A DNA stretch of 64,000 nucleotides from Gammaproteobacteria bacterium (GTDB lineage Bacteria > Pseudomonadota > Gammaproteobacteria > Pseudomonadales > Pseudohongiellaceae), in assembly GCA_029245395.1 (NCBI GenBank), contig JAQWPL010000012.1, positions 62,001 to 126,000 of the forward strand. The letters are read 5' to 3'. This document shows positions 40,518-48,280 of the stretch, in pieces (the first letter of the stretch is position 1; the number at the start of each line of letters is the position of its first letter). The notes beneath the pieces were generated by a model. It did no database searches. It was not told the origin of the DNA and saw only the letters and a list, made by a program, of their open reading frames with translations. The position numbers and the translations under genes were made by a program.

Positions 40518-41560
40518 TATTTTTTCTGGCCTCCCAAAACATTAAAAATATGATCAAATGGTCTTGCTGCGGGTTTGGCGACCGGTTCTTTGTCCTTGGT
40601 TGCCCACACAGTCTCAGGTCGGCTTTGCAGAAGCAATAAATTGCCTTCCTGATCAATGGCCCATTCGATGTCCTGGGGAATCCCGTAATGTTTTTCAACG
40701 CGCCTTGCCACCGAGGTGAGCTCGCTTAGCTCCTCTTCGCTGATACTGGTAATTTTTCTGCGTTCTTCAGTGACAGGCATTTCGGAAATGCCGCCACTTG
40801 CTTCCGGAAGATGCTCTATATGTTTTTCAGCAATATTCCTGGATGTGGTTTCACCGGTGATTTTATTGATAACGAATTTGTCCGGGGTCACTTCGCCACT
40901 GACAATACTTGAGCCCAGCCCCCAACTGCTTTCAATAGTAATTACAGACTTGTCACCAGTCGTGGGGCTGCGTGTGAACATGACACCGGAGCAGCGGGAG
41001 TTGACCATCGTTTGCACCACCACAGCCATGGCCAGTTGGTCTTCCGGCAGGCCAAGTTTGAGGCGGTAGGCAACTGATTCGGGGTTGTACATGCTGGCCC
41101 AGCATTTGCGCACAGAATCCATTAGCTGATCATGGCCTATCTGCCACAGGTAAGTATCCTGTAAACCGGCAAAACTGGCCTCTTCACTGTCTTCACTGGT
41201 GGCGCTGGATCGCACGGCCACGGGAATGTTGTCACCTAGCGTGTTGTAAGCATCACAGATGGTTTGTTGTAGTTCAGGCAATAGTGGGGATTGTTCTAAC
41301 AGTGTCCGCATTTCACTGCATACATAATTAAAGGTCTTGTGATTATTCGGGTCAAGAGCCGCTATTTTTTTACGAATACCATGCTCGGCATCCAGTATGT
41401 CCAGAAAGGCAGAAAAGGCATCAGTGGTAACAACATAACCATCGGGAACTTGAATCTGTGCATTACACAATTCACCCAGGCTGCCGCCTTTACCACCAAC
41501 GCGAGGACGATCGTTGAGCGAGATGTCTTTGAACCATAAAATTGTGTTGCCTGAAGTCAT
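40517..41560 (-). CDS. Dikinase ATP-binding subunit (phenylphosphate synthase beta-like)
   Basis: This 347-residue protein is only the N-terminal ATP-binding domain of PEP synthase/pyruvate phosphate dikinase enzymes. It shows VGGKGGSLGEL, VAVRSSATSEDSEEASFAGL and the end LLLLQSRPETVW. It lacks the phosphohistidine and PEP-binding domains. Subunit PpsB of Thauera phenylphosphate synthase has the same make-up and about the same size. It would bind ATP and pass a phosphoryl group to the histidine of the neighbouring 604-residue subunit. It is coupled to BCCP by a TAATG overlap. Confidence 0.8.
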   Translation of the reverse strand: MTSGNTILWFKDISLNDRPRVGGKGGSLGELCNAQIQVPDGYVVTTDAFSAFLDILDAEHGIRKKIAALDPNNHKTFNYVCSEMRTLLEQSPLLPELQQTICDAYNTLGDNIPVAVRSSATSEDSEEASFAGLQDTYLWQIGHDQLMDSVRKCWASMYNPESVAYRLKLGLPEDQLAMAVVVQTMVNSRCSGVMFTRSPTTGDKSVITIESSWGLGSSIVSGEVTPDKFVINKITGETTSRNIAEKHIEHLPEASGGISEMPVTEERRKITSISEEELSELTSVARRVEKHYGIPQDIEWAIDQEGNLLLLQSRPETVWATKDKEPVAKPAARPFDHIFNVLGGQKK

Positions 41561-41612
41561 TAATATTTTGTGTTTCAGTTGTTCTTGCTGGTAAGGGAAG
41601 TGGGGAAATAAA

Positions 41613-41745
41613 GATAAAGGATAAAAGATAAAGGTCAGTATTTAGTAGTTAGCCGACATCATTTTTTTCTTATATTTTGAGGCAGAAAAGAAAAACCAAA
41701 CAAGTAGTAGGCTCAGATTCTCACCTTTATCCTTTATCCTTTATC
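41613..41745. repeat. Inverted repeat of 7-bp units inside the dikinase operon
   Basis: Two 23-base arms (41613-41635 and 41723-41745) are reverse complements with a single mismatch, separated by 87 bases. Each arm is GATAAAG-type heptamers repeated three times. It fills most of the 234-bp gap between the two dikinase genes. As RNA it would form a long hairpin and could set the ratio of the two subunits. There is no open frame of interest in the loop. Confidence 0.75.
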
Positions 41746-41794
41746 CAATTAAAAAATACATAAGTCGGCATAGCATAGCGATTGCTGATCCTGG

Positions 41795-43609
41795 TTACTC
41801 AAGTATCGTAACAACTCCACTGTCCCCGTCCACTCTAATTCTTTGTCCGGTTTTGATACGTTTAGTGGCTTCTCCAGTTCCGACGACTGCTGGCATACCG
41901 TATTCCCTGGCTACGATGGCCATATGAGACATAGTGCCGCCGATGTCGGAAACCGCTGCTTTGATCTTGCTGAATAGCGGGCTCCAGCTGGGATGCGTTA
42001 TCGGGCAAACGAGAATATCGCCTTCATTGATTTCACCGAAATCGCTGATGCCACGCAGTACCTTGGCCACGCCTTCGACTACACCTGAGGAAGCAGCATA
42101 ACCTAACAATTCGTTTTCATTTTCCACGGAGGGTGCTGCCCATGTGTGTAGGGTTTCAGTAGTGATACCCCAGAGCATCTGTAGGGCAGGGTCTTCTATA
42201 TTGTCCGGCATTGGGCCAATTGCTGGCGGTGCCTCCCATTCCTTTAATACTTCCAGCATACGTTTGCGTTCAGCAATGATAGGTGGCCAGTAACCCTGGT
42301 TCACCGGCCTGGAGCCTGCAGCCCAGCTGTTCATCAGATTGCCCAGGGTGAGATTTACTTCGGTGTGGTGCATATGGAAGATATCTTCGCTTGCTTCAAC
42401 GATGCCATGCATCTCCAGAAGGTCGCCGAATTCCCTTATCTTGTTGAAGAAGCTGGTAGTGAGCCAGTGCTCGCAATAAAACTTGTGATCTTCCACATAA
42501 GGAAAGACCAGATGACTTACTGCCAGCATCTGATCAAAGGCAGCTCTATCCTCATCCGTATTCAGCAGCTCGCGGTATTCATGGATGATACGCCTTCGTT
42601 CTTCTTTCAGCTGTGCGGTCGGTCGGTCCAGACTTGTACCCTTCTTGATGAGTTCAATATAGTGAGGCAGCGCGGAGAGTGGGACGGACAAATCATCATT
42701 CCAGCTGCGTTCATAATGGTAGAAACCATCACCAGTGGAAATGTTGAACCAGGGGTCTCTGGATTCGGCGAGAGCATCCAGCCATTGTTTGCCGGCATCG
42801 CCTTTGGCTTCAACAGCGGGCAAGATTACATCTGGATTACCGTCGGTCCTGAAAACATCTTCTATCCCCAGTTCAACAGCCAGTTTAGCCAGTTTTTTTA
42901 ATTCATCATCAGGCCGAAACATGAGCACATCAATTCCCGCCACCATGCGTGCGACAGTCTGGTCGGCGATTTCAGGGAATGCCTGTTTGCAGAACTGGAA
43001 GAAGACTACATAGGCACCGTAGCCAAGCATGAGCATTTCAAAATGGTGCTGCCACATGATGGAATATTTTTCGAGGACTTCATTAAAGGTCTCACGCACG
43101 TAATGGTTCTGGGCGATCCCTTTTGCCTCTTTCACTACGGCTTCATCTTCGAATTCCGGTAGTTCGGGAATCTGTATGTCGTTCATCTCTTTGATGAGCT
43201 GGCCCATACGTTTTTCCCACTGAACGAATATGTCATCCCAGTTTTCGTAATAGTGTCCGGCTCGCTCCTGGAACATGGCGAGGCGCTTGCCGATTTCATC
43301 AGGATCATCCACCGTGTTGGCGGTGATATAAATGCGTCCGTTTATGCAGCGGTAATCGATACCCATCGCTGTAGGAAAGGTAAAGACGCGAGTGACATAA
43401 GCCCCCATGGCGTGATACGCCGATTCAGCTGTGATCATGTCAAAAGCTGACATGGGTTCAGAAAAATGCATTGAGTTGTAAAACCAGAAGCGCTCGTCGT
43501 CTTCAGGTTGTACTTTGGTGAAATAGGGGTACATCTCTCCCCAGTTTTCGGCACCAGGGGCGTCTTCAATTTCGCTTGGCAAGGGAAATGGGTTCTTACT
43601 GTCACTCAT
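41795..43609 (-). CDS. Dikinase phosphohistidine subunit (phenylphosphate synthase alpha-like)
   Basis: This 604-residue protein ends with a PEP-utiliser swivel domain, GGTMSHMAIVAREYGMPAVV, whose phosphorylated residue would be H562. The ~470 residues before it are not a PEP/pyruvate barrel and presumably bind the substrate. This layout resembles PpsA of phenylphosphate synthase and the substrate plus histidine parts of rifampin phosphotransferase. With the ATP subunit it would phosphorylate an alcohol, phenol or enol while splitting ATP to AMP and phosphate. It is the first gene of the carboxylase operon. The substrate is unknown. Confidence 0.78.
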   Translation of the reverse strand: MSDSKNPFPLPSEIEDAPGAENWGEMYPYFTKVQPEDDERFWFYNSMHFSEPMSAFDMITAESAYHAMGAYVTRVFTFPTAMGIDYRCINGRIYITANTVDDPDEIGKRLAMFQERAGHYYENWDDIFVQWEKRMGQLIKEMNDIQIPELPEFEDEAVVKEAKGIAQNHYVRETFNEVLEKYSIMWQHHFEMLMLGYGAYVVFFQFCKQAFPEIADQTVARMVAGIDVLMFRPDDELKKLAKLAVELGIEDVFRTDGNPDVILPAVEAKGDAGKQWLDALAESRDPWFNISTGDGFYHYERSWNDDLSVPLSALPHYIELIKKGTSLDRPTAQLKEERRRIIHEYRELLNTDEDRAAFDQMLAVSHLVFPYVEDHKFYCEHWLTTSFFNKIREFGDLLEMHGIVEASEDIFHMHHTEVNLTLGNLMNSWAAGSRPVNQGYWPPIIAERKRMLEVLKEWEAPPAIGPMPDNIEDPALQMLWGITTETLHTWAAPSVENENELLGYAASSGVVEGVAKVLRGISDFGEINEGDILVCPITHPSWSPLFSKIKAAVSDIGGTMSHMAIVAREYGMPAVVGTGEATKRIKTGQRIRVDGDSGVVTILE

Positions 43610-43805
43610 TGGCCATTCTCCGGACTTATCAGTCCATGAATATATTATTTAACACATTGATTTTATGATCTATTTTACCCTGCCGCTGTGCAAGGCCGGA
43701 TAGACAATAATCTCCTGTCTGGGAAAAAAAGGGAAGAGTTAGTCAAATTATTTACACGAGAAATCTGAATCGTATGAAATGATGGATCGTTGATATCACA
43801 AACAA

Positions 43806-44225
43806 CTATTCAGGCTCTTTGTCGTCCTGGGTTGGGGGTGAGTCCTTTCGATATAAATCCAGAATATGATCGAATGCTTCCTTCAGAGTCATTTCCCGAA
43901 AATCGGAAAACTCACCGGCATCCATAAAGACTCCATGATCTTTACAAACTTCATAACGGATATGTGGCTGTTTTGGATCACTCATTGACACCATGGTCTT
44001 CAAGCAACGAGGACAATCAATTTGAGTGATTTCGTTGAAAATTCTGCCGACGCTGGCATCACCGTCATCAATGGACAAAGAAGTCCATTCATCTTTCAGT
44101 TTTTCAGCTTCGCCGCTGTCAAACCAAAGTCCAGAGCAGCGCTCACACTTATCTATGACCACTTCACCTGACTGGGTTAGCACTTTTTGCTCCAGCATCC
44201 CGCTATGGCATTTAGGGCACTGCAA
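43806..44225 (-). CDS. Double zinc-ribbon protein (zf-TFIIB type)
   Basis: This 139-residue protein has two related zinc ribbons. The first is CPKCHSGML with CERCSGLWFDSGE (residues 3-50). The second is CPRCLKTMV with CKDHGVFMDAGEF (about 75-110), where one cysteine is replaced by histidine. The GLWFDSGE pattern is that of zf-TFIIB domains in bacteria. It is probably a structural or nucleic-acid-linked protein; no activity is known. It lies 196 bases upstream of the dikinase operon on the same strand. Confidence 0.75.
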   Translation of the reverse strand: MQCPKCHSGMLEQKVLTQSGEVVIDKCERCSGLWFDSGEAEKLKDEWTSLSIDDGDASVGRIFNEITQIDCPRCLKTMVSMSDPKQPHIRYEVCKDHGVFMDAGEFSDFREMTLKEAFDHILDLYRKDSPPTQDDKEPE

Positions 44226-44312
44226 AACGACTCTCCATATTTTTGTATCAGGTTAAAAGTGTATAGGCAGTGGAATTAGATTGCTAATATTGGTTACAGT
44301 TAAAACTAATAA

Positions 44313-45476
44313 TCAGGAATGAAGATATTCCCTTGTGACAGGAACAACGCCATGTTGCTTGGACAGTTGGCACTGATAGACTACAAGATTGGCAAATTCA
44401 AAACTCATATCGCAAACCGCCATGTAGAATTCCCACATCCGGTAAAACCCCTCATCCTTAAGCTCCAGAATTTCAGATCTGTGTTCCTGAAACCTTTTCA
44501 ACCATTCCCTGAGGGTCCAGGCGTAATGCAATCGCCAGACTTCTACATCGGTCAGCATCAATTGTCCTTTTTCGATCTCCTTTGCCGTTTGGGACAGGGT
44601 TGGAATTCTGCCGCCGGGAAAAATATAACGCTCTATCCAGGGATTGGTTGGTAAGGCCAGTTTCTTGTTGCCGATAGTATGTATAAGAGCTGTGCCGTCA
44701 TCGATTAACATTTCATTGATCCTGGAAAAGTATTCATCTAAGTGTTTGATACCCACGTGCTCCAGCATGCCGACACTGACAATTCTTTCATACTGCGCTT
44801 TGTGCTCCCGGTAATCGGCAAGTAAAAACTCGGTTTTGTCTGCAATCCCCCGGGATTCGGCTTCTTTTTTGGCAACGCGCAATTGCTCATTGGATAATGT
44901 GATACCAGTGACATGGACATCATGATGAGTCGCCAGATGAAATGCCAGACTGCCCCAGCCACAACCTACGTCGAGTACTCTCATTCCTGGTTTTAACAGC
45001 AGTTTACGGGCGATCAATTCTGCCTTGTTTTGCTGAGCCTGTTGAAGTGACTCGTTTTCATTCCTGAAGAAGGCGCAGGAATAATACATTTCCTTGTCCA
45101 AAAACTTTCTGAAAATGGCTTCATCCGTATCGTAGTGATGGGCTATGTTTTTGTAACTGCGGGCTATCTTGTTATATTGCTGCAAGAGTTTCAGAAAGGG
45201 TGAATACCATTTGCGTGAAACTTGTATGGAAAAATTAGTACGCAGTAAACCCAACAGTAATCTCAGGTCTTCATCGCCTGTATCCCATCCGCCTTCCATA
45301 TAGGTCTGGCCCAATTCAAATTCTCAGTCCCTGGCAACCCGGATAATGGCTTTTTCATCGAGTATATACCAGTCAGCCTCCAGGCGACTTTCGCCGAAGG
45401 TATGCGTACTGCCGTCTGGTAAATGCAGATGGAGTATGCCTTGTTTAACGCCTTTCTTTAGCAGTTTCAGATACAT
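44313..45476 (-). pseudogene. cfa: Cyclopropane-fatty-acid synthase gene with in-frame UGA
   Basis: From ATG 45476 the frame reads 50 residues (MYLKLLKKGVKQGILHLHLP and on to RVARD) and then meets TGA at 45326-45324. It continues in the same frame with EFELGQTYMEGGWD and the whole SAM methyltransferase (VLDVGCGWGSLAFHLA, VSVGMLEHVG, YIFPGGRIPT). The sum is 387 codons, the usual Cfa length. Cfa adds a methylene bridge to unsaturated membrane lipids. The stop splits the N-terminal domain from the catalytic domain. Restart at TTG 45314 could make a 333-residue catalytic part. It may be a recent nonsense mutation, a read-through codon or a sequence error. Confidence 0.8.
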
Positions 45477-45510
45477 AATTTAATGCTGTTCTAGTAGATT
45501 GTGTTGTTGT

Positions 45511-45950
45511 TTAAGCAGATTCTTCACCTGTGAGTTCGGATTTGAAAAACTCTTTCTTACCCCAAAATAGCCCGGCCAGGGCAAAGGGTGCCTGAACTAT
45601 ATGGTTAATTTCTGCCTGCAGGCTTGGTGCAGCCAGTTCTTCAATGAACGGCATGCCAGCCCAATAGGGCAAGTAATAACCAAGCAGTAGTACCTGGCAA
45701 ATCCACCAGGTGACAGGCTGGCGTACTTTCGTGTCGGCAAAAAAACAAACAGGACTACTATCAAGGTGGCAATATCGCCAAAGGCTTCATGCAAGGCTTG
45801 ATACCAGGAATGCGCTTGACCTCCACCGAATTCAGCCTGAACAAGATAAGCCGGATCGCCGATGTGATTAAAGGTGGCTAGCAGGCTGGTCAACCCGTAA
45901 AGAAATCCGAAAACCAGGAGTGCCCTGGTGATGTTTAATTGTGTCATCAT
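45511..45950 (-). pseudogene. Small four-helix membrane protein gene with frameshift
   Basis: From ATG 45950 (AGGAGG six bases upstream) the frame reads MMTQLNITRALLVFGFLYGL and further membrane helices to LIVVLFVF. It then leaves a coding pattern at a T7 run (45739-45745). In the -1 frame a convincing end follows: TKVRQPVTWWICQVLLLGYY, then LPYWAGMPFIEELAAPSLQ, ending TGEESA with a TAA at 45511. The joined product would be about 146 residues. In the upstream frame it would stop at 45597 with a Cys/Arg-rich tail. The stop lies 34 bases before cfa, so the two formed an operon. The function is unknown. Confidence 0.7.
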
Positions 45951-45992
45951 TTTCATCCTCCTGACTGGGATGGGTAGCAACAGGGTGTGAAG

Positions 45993-46073
45993 CTATTCCC
46001 TGATATACTTTTCCAGGACTGCTTCGATGAAGCGTGGAAACAGTCCTGGCAATTGCTCTTGTGCCAGTTTGAC
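45993..46073 (-). pseudogene. C-terminal gene remnant upstream of the membrane gene
   Basis: Twenty-six open codons read SVKLAQEQLPGLFPRFIEAV and LEKYIRE before a TAG at 45993-45995; an in-frame TAG also precedes them. The amphipathic helical pattern looks like the end of a real protein. It ends 42 bases before the membrane-protein start on the same strand, as an operon neighbour would. The family is not known. It may be the tail of a gene deleted when the locus was rearranged. Confidence 0.35.
46013..46049. other. Nested hairpin in the divergent gap
   Basis: CCAGGACTG (46013-46021) and CAGTCCTGG (46041-46049) are a perfect 9-bp inverted repeat. Inside it GCTTC/GAAGC forms a second 5-bp stem with a 3-base loop. 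It overlaps the gene remnant and lies between divergent genes. It may be an operator or an RNA structure, or chance. Confidence 0.4.
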
Positions 46074-46131
46074 AGACTAGAATAACTACAGATTAACAAA
46101 TGATCAGGGTTTTAAAAAATCAACTTTGCCT

Positions 46132-47022
46132 ATGATGACTTTTATAAGACAGCCATTATTCCATTTTCTTCTCGCCGGGCTACTGATTTTTATTGTCTAT
46201 GGGCTCATCAGCCCTGAGCCTGCGGATACCGGGCCTGCTGACAAAGTAATTAGGGTGGACAGAACCGCCTTGCTGAATTTCATGCAATTCAGAGCGCAGG
46301 CCTTTCAACCGGCTCTGTTCAGTGAGCAACTCGATAGCATGAGCGTAGAGGAAGTCGAACAGTTGATCGCAGAATATGTCAGGGAAGAAGCCCTGCACCG
46401 GGAAGCTCTTGTGATGGGTATGGATCAGGGCGACTACATTATTCGCCAGCGCCTTGTGCAAAAAGTGGAATTCTTGCTTGAAAATATGGTGAGTCAGGCA
46501 CTGGAGCCTGAGTCTGGTGAGATTGAAGCCTTCTATGAAGTATGGAGAGAGGAATACAAGGTAGATGAGGTATACACGTTCACCCATATTTTTTTCGATG
46601 GTGAAGACAGAGGGTGGGACAATGCTGAAGCGGATGCAGTTAGCCTGTTAGGAAGCTCACAAATCTCAAGTATCGCTTTCAATGATGCCTCTGCGTATGG
46701 CGATCGTTACCCTTTTCTGCAAAATTACGTAGAACGTACACGGGATTTTGTAATAAATAATTTTACTGATGCCTTTGTTGCCGCGCTTGATGCCTTGCCA
46801 CCATCAGATAGTTCGTGGCAGGGCCCGTATGAATCACGGTACGGCTTTCACCTTGTCATGCTTAGTGAGCGCACTGAGGCCACTATTCCCGAACTGGAGC
46901 AGATACGTGACAGGGTAATAGATGACTGGCGCTATGAGACGATGATAAATAAAAGGAGAGAAGCCGAGGACCAGGTCGTGGCGGGTTATGAGGTTCGTAT
47001 TGATATGATGAACGAAGAATGA
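46132..47022 (+). CDS. PpiC-type peptidyl-prolyl isomerase, membrane-anchored
   Basis: This 296-residue protein has one N-terminal membrane anchor (FLLAGLLIFIVYGLI), then a SurA/PpiC-like helical part (EEVEQLIAEYVREEALHREA). A parvulin-like end follows, with TFTHIFF, SRYGFHLVMLSER and a final coiled region. The parvulin core (residues 145-255) is poorly conserved, so it may act more as a chaperone than as an isomerase. The start lies at ATG 46132 or 46135 and lacks a clear ribosome site. It sits 21 bases before a HupE/UreJ-type gene, a pairing seen widely, and may help fold that or another secreted protein. Confidence 0.75.
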   Translation: MMTFIRQPLFHFLLAGLLIFIVYGLISPEPADTGPADKVIRVDRTALLNFMQFRAQAFQPALFSEQLDSMSVEEVEQLIAEYVREEALHREALVMGMDQGDYIIRQRLVQKVEFLLENMVSQALEPESGEIEAFYEVWREEYKVDEVYTFTHIFFDGEDRGWDNAEADAVSLLGSSQISSIAFNDASAYGDRYPFLQNYVERTRDFVINNFTDAFVAALDALPPSDSSWQGPYESRYGFHLVMLSERTEATIPELEQIRDRVIDDWRYETMINKRREAEDQVVAGYEVRIDMMNEE

Positions 47023-47043
47023 TGAGGAAAAAGGAAAGTGTGA

Positions 47044-48045
47044 ATGATTAAAAGCATGCTTTTAATCTTCCTGATGTTTGTGAAAGGAATAGTATTGGCC
47101 CATGACGCCAGGCCAGTCGTTGTTGCTATTAATGAGCAGTTCCCCGGTGTCTTCCAGTATTCCCTCACAGTCCCTGAAACGGTAGAGCCTGATAATCTGC
47201 CGACTGTTACCTGGCCGGAAGGGTGTGAAGAACAAAGCAGCGTTACTGGTACTGGCAGTCGCAACGGGTCTGTACTGTGCTCCAGAGGTTTAACCGGTAA
47301 ATTCCTTACCGTTGTTTATCCGTTTTTCAATCCATCCCTGGCCACTTTTTTCCGGATGACGACACTGGATGGTTTAGCCAGGACCGCCATGCTGACTCCC
47401 ACACAACCTCAATGGCAAGTGCCTGAAGAACCAACAACCGGAAATGTGGCAAAGCAATACTTTGCCCTGGGGGTAGAGCACATTCTTGGCGGCCTGGATC
47501 ATTTATTGTTTGTTCTGGGACTGCTTGTGATTGCTCGCACTCTCAAACGCATTCTGTGGACAGTCACAGGCTTCACTGTCGCTCATTCCATTACCCTGAG
47601 TTTGTCGTCCCTGGAATTAGTATCAATTCCCATCGTACCCGTTGAGGCGGCCATTGCTCTGTCTATAGTATTTCTGGCCTATGAAATAAGCCGGGAACAA
47701 CATGACAGCCTGACTTACCAGTATCCGCTTATCGTTTCCTTTGGCTTTGGTTTATTGCATGGCCTGGGTTTCGCCAGCGCCCTTGGTGAGATTGGACTTA
47801 TTCAGAATGAAATCCTGGTGTCTTTGTTATTTTTTAATCTTGGCGTGGAAGCAGGGCAGATTGCCTTTATATTGCTGGTGACTACAACCATCTGGAGTCT
47901 GCAGAAATTTCTCAGGCACCGGTCTAAGGTCTCGAAAGTATCGGCAGTTTTGACAGACCAACGTATGGACTTGATGGCAGCTTATGTGATCGGCATCCCT
48001 GCCGCTTATTGGCTGATAGATCGGGTAACAGTATTTCTGTTCTAG
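47044..48045 (+). CDS. HupE/UreJ-family membrane protein
   Basis: This 333-residue protein has a signal peptide (MIKSMLLIFLMFVKGIVLAH) and a periplasmic domain of about 115 residues. Six membrane segments follow, with the family block YFALGVEHILGGLDHLLFVL and the HSITLSLSSL and FGFGLLHGLGFAS motifs. The histidines in the helices suggest metal (nickel or cobalt) transport, as known for HupE and UreJ. No urease or hydrogenase gene is near. Together with the PpiC-type protein it makes a two-gene operon. Confidence 0.85.
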   Translation: MIKSMLLIFLMFVKGIVLAHDARPVVVAINEQFPGVFQYSLTVPETVEPDNLPTVTWPEGCEEQSSVTGTGSRNGSVLCSRGLTGKFLTVVYPFFNPSLATFFRMTTLDGLARTAMLTPTQPQWQVPEEPTTGNVAKQYFALGVEHILGGLDHLLFVLGLLVIARTLKRILWTVTGFTVAHSITLSLSSLELVSIPIVPVEAAIALSIVFLAYEISREQHDSLTYQYPLIVSFGFGLLHGLGFASALGEIGLIQNEILVSLLFFNLGVEAGQIAFILLVTTTIWSLQKFLRHRSKVSKVSAVLTDQRMDLMAAYVIGIPAAYWLIDRVTVFLF

Positions 48046-48060
48046 AGATTAAAGAAGAGA

Positions 48061-48177
48061 TTATTTTATTCCGATGAGAATATCTCCGGTCACTGCCGAA
48101 ATATCCACATTGCCGGCACCGCCATTGAGACTGATATTAATCTGTGAATACTGCCCAATACTTGCTGTTTCAGGTAG
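48061..48177 (-). pseudogene. C-terminal remnant of a beta-rich protein
   Basis: After an in-frame TGA at 48180-48178, 38 open codons read up to a TAA at 48061. They include QYSQINISLNGGAGNVDISA and VTGDILIGIK. The alternating hydrophobic pattern with Gly-Asn-Val-Asp looks like the last strands of a beta-helix or adhesin-like protein. No start or upstream part is seen, so it is probably a decayed gene end. The family is not known. Confidence 0.35.
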
Positions 48178-48280
48178 TCACGGTACTGTTTCTGAGGCAA
48201 GGAATCCCGTATTATTCCGCCTTCGTTTCTGCACGGTCATATAGATTCGAGACATTTAGCACTGATTCGAGGTAATTAAC

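Noticed and set aside
38665-41745. Possible CRISPR or iteron array
   Set aside because: The repeats are only 7 bp, diverged and without spacers, and there are no cas or replication genes nearby.
46100-46135. 11-codon frame whose stop overlaps the ATG of the PpiC-type gene
   Set aside because: The overlap (ATGA) resembles coupling, but the small frame has no ribosome site, unlike the leader at 35249.
48181-48240. Short open frame on the minus strand and GAAGGCGG-like motif
   Set aside because: It resembles dispersed repeat text seen in other genomes, but no second copy was found in this window and no stable structure is clear.
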